NCBI GenBank assembly: GCA_008711295.1
Contig: VUYV01000763.1
Coordinates: 16,564-80,563 of the forward strand
Reading direction: 5' to 3'
Origin: Anarhynchus alexandrinus
Taxonomy: Eukaryota; Chordata; Aves; Charadriiformes; Charadriidae
Length of the DNA stretch: 64,000 nucleotides
This document shows, in pieces, positions 46,220 through 56,790 of this stretch. Made by a program: the position numbers and the translations under genes. The notes under the pieces are model-generated. The model worked only from the letters and a program-made list of their open reading frames with translations. It was not told the DNA's origin and ran no database searches. Numbering within the stretch: position 1 is the stretch's first letter; every line of letters starts with the position of its first letter.

Positions 46220-46490
46220 TGTGATAACCTGGCTCCATCTCCTCAAGCTCTTTTCCCAGGGGCTGGAAAGCTGCTGTCAGGTCCCCCAAAGCCATCTCCT
46301 CTCCAGCCTGGGCAAGGCCCAGTCCTGCACCCCTGTGCAGGGCAAGGGCTCCAGCCCCTGACCACCTCTGTGGTCCTCTGCTGAAGTTGCTCCTGTTTAT
46401 CAATGTCTTTCTTTGTATTGGATGCCCAAAACTGGACAAAATATTCCAGACGTGGTCAAACAAAAGGGGGATAATCTCTTTTCTCAGTGT
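46220..46490 (-). mobile_element. CR1 LINE fragment 12 (old, - strand)
   Basis: A diverged CR1 read in reverse: GGTCCCCCAAAGCC.TCTCCTCTCCAG, AGGGCTCCAGCCCCTGACCA, CAATGTCTTTCTTTGTATTGG, CCCAAAACTGGACAAAATAT and TTCCAGACGTGGTC. Lacks the 3' tail and is clearly older than subfamilies A and B. Confidence 0.8.
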
Positions 46491-46548
46491 TCATACTGCC
46501 CAGGTATGCTTTTTCTGTAGAAGGGCCATTTTTGGAACTTTCTCTCTC

Positions 46549-46572
46549 CATCCATCCATCCATCCGTCCGTC
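46549..46572. repeat. (CCAT/CCGT)n microsatellite
   Basis: Four CCAT units followed by CCGT variants. Confidence 0.8.
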
Positions 46573-46798
46573 CTTGATCCATCCATTATTACACCGTGGA
46601 GCAGAACAGCACATTCTTCAGAGTATGTCCCTGCTGTGTGATCCCACTGAATCCAGCCTGGCACATTGAGGATCTATGCATAGAGGCTGGAGTGGGGACA
46701 ACCTCAGGTTGGCAAGGGGGGGCTTGAAACAACGCTTCTCCCGCTAGAAATAACTCCCTAAAACTCTTCAAAGTCTTCAGTGTACTCTTATGAAAATA

Positions 46799-47133
46799 TG
46801 GCCTTCCAGTCCCTAAAGGGGCTACAGGAGAGCTGGGGAGGGACTTTCTACTGGGGCATGGAGTGATAGGACGAGGGGGAATGGCTTCAAACTGGAAGAG
46901 GGCAGGTTTAGATTGAACATTAGGAAGAAGTTTTTCACTTTGAGGGTGGTGAGGCACTGGCACAGGTTGCCCAGAGAGGTTGTTGAGGCCCCATCCCTGG
47001 AGGTGTTCAAGGCCAGGCTGGACGTGGCCTTGGGCAGCCTGGTGTGGTGGGAGGTGTCCCTGCCTATGGCAGGGGGGTTGGAACTCGATGATCTTCAAGG
47101 TCCTTTCCAACTTAAACCATTCTATGATTCTGT
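46799..47133 (+). mobile_element. CR1 LINE fragment 10 (subfamily B, + strand)
   Basis: Begins at TGGCCTTCCAGTCCCTAAAG, with GAACATTAGGAAGAAG, GGACGTGGCCTTGGGCAGCC and CTGCCTATGGCAGGG, ending ATTCTATGATTCTGTG. About 335 bp. Confidence 0.95.
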
Positions 47134-50100
47134 GTCCATGTTTCTGAGATGCTTAGAGGCTGGCTTTAAGTGTGGTAGATGTCAAAACATACAAAAAGCC
47201 CCCAAGTATTTCATGTGTCATGAATGGATTTAGGCTTAGGTTTTGGGTTTTTTCTTTGGTGTAGGACTGTAGTTGGCAACATCTCCAGCCCAGGCAGCTC
47301 TTCCCACGGTGTGGCAACAGACCCGTCCTTCACCCAGGAGCTGGCAGAAGCCTGGGGACTTTTTACAAGCCCCCTCCTACCTGTGGGTCCCCAGGGAATG
47401 GGGATGAATGGTCCCCGTGGTACTCCCGTTGTCCCTGCATCCCCATGGCCACAACCAGCTCCCTTGCTCCCAGTCACTGCTGCTCCTGCGGGGGCTTAAT
47501 GGGGTCCATCGTAACGAGGGGTGCGTGGGACACCCCCCAACCTGCAGCAGAGCAAGTGACCCTCACTGCTGGCAGCGGTGGATGGCCAAGCGACCGCAGA
47601 GACCTCTCCTATTGAAACCTGCGACTGCAAATGCGGCTTTGCGGCAGCGGCGCCGTTTGCTGCGTGTCCTCCGTGCTACTGAGACGTAAAATAAATTTAT
47701 TTTTTTTTTCTTTTTCCTTCCAGCCTCCGCCTGTGGAGGAATCGTCAAGGTCGTATTTATATTTATTAGATTCATCTTAACGGCTCCCAGGGAGTGCTGC
47801 GCTGACACCCAGAACAAATCACCGTGCCGGGGAAGGACAGGGAGAGTTACCGGAGGGTTATTCAGGAGAGCGGGTGCTCAGTGACCACCAGCGAGCAGGC
47901 ACGGTGAGCACGCTGCATTTGCCCTAGGAGAGCCTCCTGCTCCCCGTGTCATGGTAAGTCAGAGGAGCATCTGTGCTCGACCGTCAGCTCAACTCGGGAC
48001 TGCTGGTGATGGAAACTGAAGGGCAGAGCTTCCCACTTTGTCCCAGCTTAGTTTTCTCCATGGTGTGAACCTCCGTGCTCGGAAATCTCATCCACAGCAA
48101 AGATCTGGAGGCTGCAAGAAATGTGGTTGAAGTCTTGGGGCTCAGGCAAGGCAACGGCTTTGAGACCCCTGAAGAAAGGAGGGAGCCTCTCTCCAAAGAG
48201 ACACTGGTTCCTCTTCCCAGAGAGGCTCCTGCCTGTGGCCCAAGTCCCTGGGCTTTGTGGGGCTGCTGGGCACGGACGGGTAGACACCAAAATCACTTCT
48301 GAAAATGGGGATGAGCAATGAGCGTCGTTTAGGGCTGTTGTGGGTAGAGGAGGGACACAACACCTGAATCCGCTGACTTGCTTCTGAGTCTGAAGCTCCT
48401 GCCATCCACATCTGCCAGGGGAATGAGGGATCTAAATCTCTCGTGTCTGCTTCTAGGTGTTTGTTCTGGTTTGGCAAATAGCCTCCTGGACCTCTTCAGC
48501 TGTACCTTCAGCATCCCAATGAGCTCCTGCAGGGAGGCAGTGGTACAGGGCTGTGCAACCACCCTGCCATCCTATGGGGCACCTAGGCCACCATCTCAGC
48601 CACAGGATCACCTTGTGGGACGGAGGATTTCACAGAAGCCTCATAACTGACTGCAGTTTCCCTACAAAAACCTAACGATGTATTTAAGTAGTGTGGTGAA
48701 CCGGTGTTTAAATGTCACAGAGCTTTAGCATAAGGAGGACACTTAGCACGAGCCCATCATAAGATCCTTTGCTATATATAGAAGCGGCAATGGCCTTCTA
48801 CAACGGGAGCAAGACCCTTCCTTTATCAGTGGGAAAGTGGCAGAAGGACTCTTAGTCGTGCTTGCCAGCAGTTCAGCCTCATAGCTTGGACTAAACCCCA
48901 GGATTTTTGGTCTCCAAGGGTTTGTGCTGCCCCTAACGCTTTTTTCCTTGACTTTGCTGGAGGAGGCACCACCCAGGGTTTGTCACGCCACTGCCTGGAG
49001 TCAGCTGTATGCCAGGGATCCGTGCTCAAAGGATCACATCCCTGGGGCCCTGTTTGACCAGGGGAAGAGGAATGACAGTAGAGACAATGCACTTTGCAAA
49101 GCCTTTTAGGAGCCAAGGGCAGACGTACCAGCCAGGAGGCGTTTTCCCGTCAAACCCCGACTTCTCCAAAGTCCCAGAAAAGCTCAGCTTTCAGGGAATG
49201 GTGCAAAATGCAAGGAGAAAAGACAATATTCTCACTTTCTCCTTTCCCTGGGCTCCAGATCCATCACAAGCCTTGCTGTAATGGGCCACAACTCACGGGT
49301 GAGTTTATCTCTGGGGACTTTCCCTGGGGAGCTGGGTGGGAAGAGGTGGGTGCTGGGGACCCTTGGCATGCACTGAAGCACCAAGTGCCGCAGCTCCTGG
49401 GGTGGCCACAGCACCAGGAACGGGTGAGGGGGTTTGGGAAGGGCCAGGAGATGACGTGGGCACCTGGCCATGACTGGAGCAGTGCTGGGAGGTCTGCAGG
49501 GGAGCCGGTGGCAGCTTTGGGGTGCTGCGATCTCCCGCACAAGGGTGCCCGCGGCAGCTCTTTCCCCTGGAGGGCTTCACATCCCAGAGGAGATGCTTGA
49601 GATTTCAGCTTGCAATGTTTAAAGATCAAAGCCTGCCCGCAAGCCTTCATCCCAGCAGGCAGGGGGAAGAGGGGTGGGCAGACAAAGCGGCAGCAGATGC
49701 GGTGACCTTTGCATCCTGGGCGAAAAGAAGTTGGAAGTAAAATGCCAGCCCCATCAGGCTGCTTTGCATCCAAATCTGCCGCTCGCTCCCGCTGCTCTTC
49801 AGAGGTGCTGGGAGCCTGCGCTGGCCTTGATCTGCTCCTGCTATTTGTTTCAATTGATTTATTTTTAGATTTGTGGTGGGGAAGACAGCAATAAATAAAT
49901 AAATAACCTCCCATCCCCACCCCCAACATCTCAGATCCCGGTGAGCTCCTTGCAGACTACCAGCTCTGCAGGGTGATGGAAATCATCTCCACCCTTCCTC
50001 CCCAGCAACCCGTCCATCACCCGCTGTGCTCAGCCTTCAGAACAGAAGGTCTGTGGGGTCAGCAGCTGTCCCCCTGCTTCATCTTGTCCTGCTAAACTCC

Positions 50101-50147
50101 GACACCCTTGGGTTTGGCAGCCGTGCTGGGTGGAGAGCCCTCTTTCA
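47134..50147. other. Intergenic, no gene seen
   Basis: Unique sequence with an AT-rich patch near 47680-47780, another at 48650-48800, and (AAAT)n at 49890-49906. No coding exon recognised. Confidence 0.55.
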
Positions 50148-50782
50148 TGGAATCATAGAATCATAGAATGGTTTGGGTTGGAAGGGACCTTGAAGATCAT
50201 CGAGTTCCAACCCCCCTGCCCTGGGCAGGGACACCTCCCACCAGCCCAGGTTGCTCCAAGCCCTGTCCAACCGGGCCTTGGACACCTCCAGGGATGGGGC
50301 AGCCACAGCTTCTCTGGGCACCCTGCGCCAGGGGCTCACCGCCCTCACAGGGAAGGGTTTCTTCCTAATGTCTAATCTAAATCTCCCCTCTTCCAGTTTC
50401 AAGCCATTCCCCCTCGTCCTATCACTCCATGCCCCTGTAAAAAGTCCCCCCCCAGCTCTCCTGTAGCCCCTTTAGGCACTGGAAGGCCGCAATAAGGTCT
50501 CCCCGGAGCCTTCTCTTCTCCAGGCTGAACAGCCCCAACTCTCCCAGCCTGTCCTCATCGGAGAGGTGCTCCAGCCCTCGCAGCATCCTCGTGGCTCTCC
50601 TCTGGACACGCTCCAGCAGGTCCATGTCTTTCCTATGTTGGGGACTCCAGAGCTGGAGGCAGTACTCCAGGTGGGGTCTCATGAGAGTGGAGTTAGAGGG
50701 GTAGAATCACCTCCTTTGACCTGCTGGCCACACTGCTTTTGATGCAGCCCAGGATGTGGTTGGCCTTCTGGGCTGCGATCGC
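50148..50782 (-). mobile_element. CR1 LINE fragment 11 (subfamily A, - strand)
   Basis: From a double reversed tail (GGAATCATAGAATCATAGAA) through CTGCCCTGGGCAGGG and CAGCCACAGCTTCTCTGGG to the ORF2 end region (GATGCAGCCCAGGATGTGGT). About 635 bp. It stops at a GCGATCGCC-containing short duplication. Confidence 0.95.
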
Positions 50783-51719
50783 CCAAGGCAGGCCGCGATC
50801 GCCTGCCTTGCCATGGCGCTGACTGCAGCAATGTGGTAGAGCTCTCCCGAGGCAGCAGAGCGGTGACGTTACTTCTCGGGTGCCTGTGCCTGTGATCTGC
50901 TGGGTCCGCAGGTTTTCTTGCGGATCCTCCCCACGCGATGCATGGGAGACCTATCGTGCCGGTGGCCGAGACCACGCGTTCCTCTTCCCGTGGGCCTGGG
51001 AAGGGAGCACCGCTTCTCTGGGCCGAACGGGACCGCCATCTTGGGAGTACACTTCCCTCCTGCATCCCGATATTCCACCTGCGCCCCCTCCATCTCCCTC
51101 CTCCCCTTGAGCTGCCGACCCCAGGGTGTATCGAGGCTGCTGGCATCGCATCGGGACCCGGGCACAACCGTTGCGTCCCCACAGCAGTTAGAAACCTTCG
51201 CTCTCTTTCGTTTGAATCACAGCCACCGTCACTTGCCCAGTATTTATGGAGCCCTACCTTGCACGCTGCATATTGAAAAAAAAAAGGGGAAAAAAGTCCG
51301 TCTCTGCTGACTGGCCTGTAGGAAACGAAGGGCAGAGTCCTCTGCACCAGCTCGCTCTTATCTGCACTGCAGCTCGCTGTTGCGTTACTCTGCGCTCGCT
51401 CGGACGCCGCCGAGGCAGGAGAGCATTTGCAGCGCTGGGCCCAGCCCAGCCGGGAGGGCTGCTCGGCACGGACAGCCCCGAAAGCAAGGAAGAGCCCGGG
51501 ATGATCGCTGTTAAACAGGGAAAAAATGAAACGCCCCGGGAGAGGATACCCTTCGGCCTCATTGAATAAACACGCCCGAGAGGATTTCTGCATAAAACAG
51601 AGCTTTGCGGCGCAATCTCAGCGGGATTTTGGTCCAGAACAGAGCTGCAAGGTGTTGCTGCTGCATTTTAGGATGCTGCTAGTGTAGTAGGTTATAAATG
51701 ACTTGATATGAGCAGAAAT

Positions 51720-52010
51720 CAGGGCTTGTCCTCACTGCGGGGAGGGGGGTCAGCAGCAGGGGCAGCGTGCCTGAGGCTGGGGGGTGATGGGGGGTCGGTC
51801 TGGGCACCCACCATGGCCGGACCGTGTGTCTGGGACGCAGCGCGGAGCCAGAGCGGAGCTCGGGGACACTGGGAGCAGCGAGGGGCAGGCGGGACCCCGG
51901 CTGGGGGGATGTTTCGGGCGAGGGTCCCCGGCGTCGAGCCGGTGGGAGCGGCGGTCCCCAGGCACTGCCTTGCCGGGCGGGCGGCTGCTTTCGTGAGCAG
52001 AAAGGGAAGT
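51720..52010. promoter_or_regulatory. GC/CpG-rich patch, possible CpG island
   Basis: About 290 bp with many CpGs (GGCGTCGAGCCGG, GGGCGGGCGG, GCGCGGAGC) next to AT-rich flanks. It could be a promoter or enhancer of an unannotated transcript; no first exon could be joined to it. Confidence 0.3.
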
Positions 52011-52329
52011 CGCTTGGAAGAAGGGAGGCGAGGTTCATAAATCAGGGACTGCGGATGGCACGAGTGGCATTTACGGCTCCCCCAGCACCGGGGAATGATG
52101 CAGAGCTCGGCTCTGCTCCCGGAGCATTTCGGCACCTCCTGTCCCCTACCTGCTGCCGCTATTCATCCGAAACCTCGATTCCTCGACTGGGAAATGCCAC
52201 CTTGTGCTGTGCCCTCACCTTCTGCCTGGCGGAGGGAGTCGTGCCCTTTCCCCGCTCACCCACACCTCCACTTCTGGTGGGGCTGATGGAGAAGGCTCCC
52301 GCAGGTGGCTCTACACATGGTTGCTTTAA

Positions 52330-52610
52330 ACCGAAGCAGAAGAAGCTCTTGAATTTATAATTCTATAAGCACTTGACAGATCCTTATCTCCCAAAGAGGG
52401 CAGAGCTCTAATCACAACACACCACCCGACAGGTATTTTTTCAGATTTAATAACTTCAAGGAATACCGGTTAACCCCGGGCCACACCTGCGGTGGCCATA
52501 TCTTTCCGAGATCTTTGGCAGCATTGGCCACCTTGCAAGCCTTTCCCTCAGCCAATATTTCCCTAACTTATCGTGGTATCACCTGTGTTCTGCTAAAATA
52601 ACGGCGTTCT
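52330..52610. promoter_or_regulatory. AT-rich candidate conserved element
   Basis: Contains CTTATCTCCC (GATA-type), TCTAATCACAAC, ACACCTGCGG (E-box-type) and AATTTATAATTCTATAAG. Unique sequence, no reading frame of note. Composition-based. Confidence 0.25.
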
Positions 52611-53312
52611 TCCATCATGCAGACAGAGCTGGGTGAGGGAGGGCGTCAGCTCCTCTGGGAACGTCTGGTCACAAAAGAGAAATTTAGGACAAGAGATTTG
52701 GGAAAACTCTGTGTAACTCTGCAGACGTCCTGGAGACTGAAACGTTCAAGCAGAGAGGTCAGGTTCCTCAGGTGTAGGAGACCCTCCTCTCCCAGTTTGA
52801 TGCCCTTTTGCTGAGCTGGGAAGGGTGGGCATGTTCTCTGAGGACCAGGAGCATCCATGCAGCACGTCCTGCAATGAGCCAGTTTTCTGTGACCTGAGTT
52901 GTCTAATTGAGGCAGGAGAAAAGGTTCTTCCCTGTCCTGGTCCCATGGCATCATCCAAGTATATAAAATCCTTCTCCCTGCTAGCACTTTCCGTAGCATC
53001 ACCGCTTGAAACAACCGCAGTAGCTTGGGTGGGGTTTTTTTTTTCCATCTGGGGGGCGTGCGGCTGTGGGATGTACGCCTGTCCCTTGTGCCGTGGAGGG
53101 ACCACCCGCCCGCCACGAACACCCGGCCCGCTGTGGGACAGCTCTGCGCCCCTGTCTGATCACCCGGCCGCGCGTGCCTCGAGTGCGGCAGCGGGCAGGA
53201 CCTCTCTGGGTCACCTGTCCTGTCCTACGCTCCGTTTTACAAAGACGTGCTGCGAAATGGAGCTTTTCGCAGGCTGGAAGAGGAAAATTCAGTTAAACAA
53301 TAAACTGTGGGT

Positions 53313-53345
53313 TGGGTTTTTTCGTTTTTTTTTTTTTTTTTTTTC
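53313..53345. repeat. Poly-T tract
   Basis: GGGTTTTTTCG followed by about 22 T. Confidence 0.8.
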
Positions 53346-53570
53346 AGCAGCGTCTGCTGCGTGATACCTCATCGGCGCGTGCTGCAGGAGTGGCAGGGCT
53401 GCATCACTGAGCTCTACGGAGAGCCACCAAGGCAAGGGAAGGTTTTTGATATCCGCTGCGCCGGCAGCCTGCTGGAAAAGCCTCCTTGGAAAGCTGCCGG
53501 GGGCTCCTGCTGTAATTAACCCCGCCGGCGGGTGGTCCCCGGGGAGCCCGAGCATCGAGGCTGGGTCTGC

Positions 53571-53648
53571 TGGGGAGAGCAGGAGCAGCATCACTACCGC
53601 GGCGTTTCTGGGGAGAGCGGGAGCAGCATCATTACTGCGGCGTTTCTG
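53571..53648. repeat. Two-copy 39-bp tandem repeat
   Basis: TGGGGAGAGC(A/G)GGAGCAGCATCA(C/T)TAC units start at 53571 and 53610; each ends in GCGGCGTTTC. Confidence 0.85.
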
Positions 53649-54666
53649 GGGGTCTCTGTGCATGGGGTGGGGGGGGAATGTGGGTCAGCGCACCCCGGGG
53701 TGCTAACGAGGGCGTCGGGGGCTCTGGCAACGAGCGGTCCCCGCAGATTGAAAGGCTGTAGAAGGGAGCGAAGAGGGCGAAGCGCTTCCGGGCGCAAACT
53801 CCTGTGCTTCTGAGAAGGGAGATTTGGGTCCAATTTGGCGATCTGTTTTCAATTAAGCAGAAAGGGAGAGCTGCCCGGGGGGAGCAGTCCAGCGCCCATG
53901 GGTGGGATTGTGGGAGGGGGATGTGTTCCTTTGGTGGGGTTTCACCTTTCCTGCTTGGATGGACCCACCTCCATGCCGGGAGGACGATGTATCCAGGGAA
54001 GCAACCTTCTCTGGGGGATTTCCCCTTCTCCTTATTGCAAACGCTGAGATGGTTTGTGGCTTCTCCTGACCCTGCTTTCAGCAGGGAGCCTGGGATGATC
54101 CTGCCTCTCCAGGGTCCCACAGTTCCCATCCCACCTTTTCCTTCCCTCTGCCTTTTTTTTACCTCCGGCTACACACTTCAAGCAGGCGGTACTCTGCCAG
54201 AGGAGACCTCCTCCACCCAACGGAGAGGAGCTGCCGGGTTGGGGGCTCCTGGGCTCATTCAGCCCCATGGACCATGCAAACGGTGACAAACTGCTGGGAC
54301 CAAACAAGCCTCCAGCTGGAGGCAGCACCGGGTGCGTGATTAAATTCCCAGGCTTGGCAAAACAGGGCAAGGGAAAGCTGCCTGGGAAGCCCCTGGTGGG
54401 AAGCAGTGCGTGACTTCAGAGGGAAGGTGGTCCAGCTTCTCGCACCACCGCCCACCCCCTGGGAAACCTCAGTTTGCAGTAGCACGACCCCTCAGCCAAG
54501 GCACGAGAAGAGAGAGGAGGTTTGGGCTGATGAAGCAGAATTTAGGGGCTGGTGTTGTTTGGAAACTGCAGCAGAAGGAAACCGCCCGCGTCACCCCAGA
54601 GCCCTTCACGTGGCCCGAAGCGCAGCATCGTGTTGGAGGTTACTGGAGTTCTGCGCTTTATGGGGC

Positions 54667-54705
54667 CCTTTAAAATGACAAAAAGAGCAGATGTCATTTT
54701 AAAGG
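54667..54705. repeat. Perfect 14-bp inverted repeat, 11-nt loop
   Basis: CCTTTAAAATGACA (54667-54680) and its exact reverse complement TGTCATTTTAAAGG (54692-54705), separated by an 11-nt A/G-rich loop. It lies in an AT-rich block. Function unknown. Confidence 0.85.
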
Positions 54706-55447
54706 AAGAAAATGTTGCCCCGAAGCCAGGAAATCCTGAAGTGTCGTAAGAGAAGATCAAATGGAAGCACTTAAAGAAATGTCAACAAAAGACATCCTGA
54801 CACTTTCAAAAAGGTTCCCCTCATGTTTTAGACCAAAGCTATTTGTCAGGTTTGACCTCAGTTTGCAGTTACTGAGGTCTCTCTGCCCTCCCTTCCTTTT
54901 TGGGCAAAATTCCCAGCAGCCAGAGATGTCACCCACCCCTGAGGAGCAGCAAAGCCAGCTGGGGAGCCAGCTGTGTGTCCCCGGCTCCTGGTCCTGGGGC
55001 CAGCTTCTGGCCCCCTTCACCAGCCTCCCATCTCCAGATGGACCTGGCAGGGCTTGGGGAGGACTTCCAGCTCAGCCCTTTCTCCTACTACTCCAAAACG
55101 TTTCGTAGACTCTCCCCAAGGCTTTTTCCTTTCGTTTTTGCCTCCGGCTCAGAAAAAGATGCTTCCTATGGCAGATGAAGCAAGTGGAGAATGAACGCCG
55201 AGACCCAAACATTGTTTGCTTCACAGTGCAGCGGGGGAAATTCAGATTGCTCTAAGAAGGTGTTATTTTGTTCTCTAAACTGTTCCTGGCTGTGCTTTAG
55301 CAGTGGAAATCACTTAACACACCTTGAAACACACCGTTGCTGCTGATGGCCATCCCTTCCTGACCACCTCCTGAGACTGAGCTGGCTTTGTTTGCTCTAG
55401 GGCAGAGTGGAGCTGTGCTGCCTCTCTGGGGACCAGTTCCCAATACG

Positions 55448-55485
55448 ATATCCCAACAGGATACGTTGGGATATATCCCAACAGG
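55448..55485. repeat. 10-bp inverted repeat plus direct repeat
   Basis: ATATCCCAAC (55448-55457) pairs with GTTGGGATAT (55465-55474) across a 7-nt loop. The left arm with its AGG (ATATCCCAACAGG) then recurs directly at 55473-55485. Confidence 0.8.
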
Positions 55486-56469
55486 GTGTGCTCCCAAAAG
55501 TCAGCGTGGCTGAGGATGCCCTGTCTGGGGGGAAGCCAGGAGAGGGGATATGAGCGCTGTCATGACCAAGGACCCCATGGTGCCCATGCCAGAAGGTGCA
55601 CCCCACGGCCGTGCCAATCCTTGGGGATCAATCACCCATCCCAATTCACATGGGGTGAAGCTGATTTTACTCACAAGCAGAGGTTCAGACTATGAGCATC
55701 CCCCCTCCATGGTGGGTCCTTCCCACCTGCCACCCCGAGCTCCATCCTGGAAGATTATTTCTCTGGAGCCTTTGCCATCACTGGCCGCTGGTCCTCCTGC
55801 CTCTGGTGGAGTTTCTTGTTCCTTGGATTTCCCAGTTTCTCGGAGCGTGCTGTAAAGAGGAGGCTGGAGCAGAGAGAGAGAGACCAAAAAGAGCAATCAG
55901 CCAGCAATAACCTCATGGAAGAGAACATCACATCTCCTCCAGAGCAGAAAACACATGGGTGAGAGCTGGTGAGTGATAACACCCGTGCACTGGTGCAGGG
56001 CTAAGGTCCAGAGTAGGGAGAGATAAAACTTGGTAGTCCCAGCATAACTCAATGCCAAGATCACTCAGAAAGCCGTTAACCCTCATTATCGCTGACCTGC
56101 CACTAACCTGCGCCTCCAGGATGCTGCACCTGTAGCCACAGCAAAAATGTAATTTCCCAAGCCCTGGACACCCAAGGGCTTGATCCCAGCTGAGACAGCT
56201 GGAGGGGAAGAACATCATGTCGTGCCACCTCTGGCCAAGTCCACTGGCAACTTCCCCAGAGTACTTGGCACTTCGCCCTGAACCACAGAGAACTTTAAAT
56301 CTATGAATTTTCAGGGGAAGGAGAAGCACTGCGAGACCCCAGAGAGGTGGTTCCCTGCAGGGAATCACTCCACCGAAACACACACACACCGCAAGACCCA
56401 CACTTTGGGAACCGCTGGTTGCTTCTGCGCTCGGAGCGTGTCAACGGCAGATAACTCACATCTGCTTCT

Positions 56470-56790
56470 GAAGGCAAGAGATTAGTCTAATTTAGTAGGA
56501 GCTTAGATATCAGCAAGGAAATCTAATTACAAGGATGTGTCAGGCTCATTGATCACTTTAAATGGCGATACGAGAAGTTTGGCCCATTGCATAAGAACTG
56601 CAGTGTGTCTCCACGCTGCGCTCTTTTATCAGGGGAAGTTGCTTCCCCAATTAGCTCGTATTGACGGGAGTGCAGCGCTGTGCTGACGACAGCGTGTGGC
56701 TTGTGTCATATTAAAAATATAATTTGTGCTTACTGGAAATAATAAAAGGCAATTCCAGAAACGCTCGGTGGAAATGCACTAGATTCCAAG
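56470..56790. promoter_or_regulatory. AT-rich candidate conserved element
   Basis: Long unique block with homeobox-type words (AGTCTAATTTAG, TCTAATTACAAG, CCCAATTAGCTC), a GATA-type CTTAGATATCAG and a TTTTATCAGG. Its density of such words is among the highest in the window. No conservation data. Confidence 0.3.

Larger units (their letters stand above)
50783..53300. other. Intergenic, partly CpG-rich, no gene seen
   Basis: Contains CpG-rich stretches at about 50770-51180 and 51720-52010, AT-rich blocks at 51540-51720 and 52330-52610, and no exon I can support. Confidence 0.5.

Noticed and set aside
50679..51593. A 304-codon minus-strand frame.
   Set aside because: Part of it is the CR1 fragment and CpG-rich DNA; no recognisable domain or splice sites.
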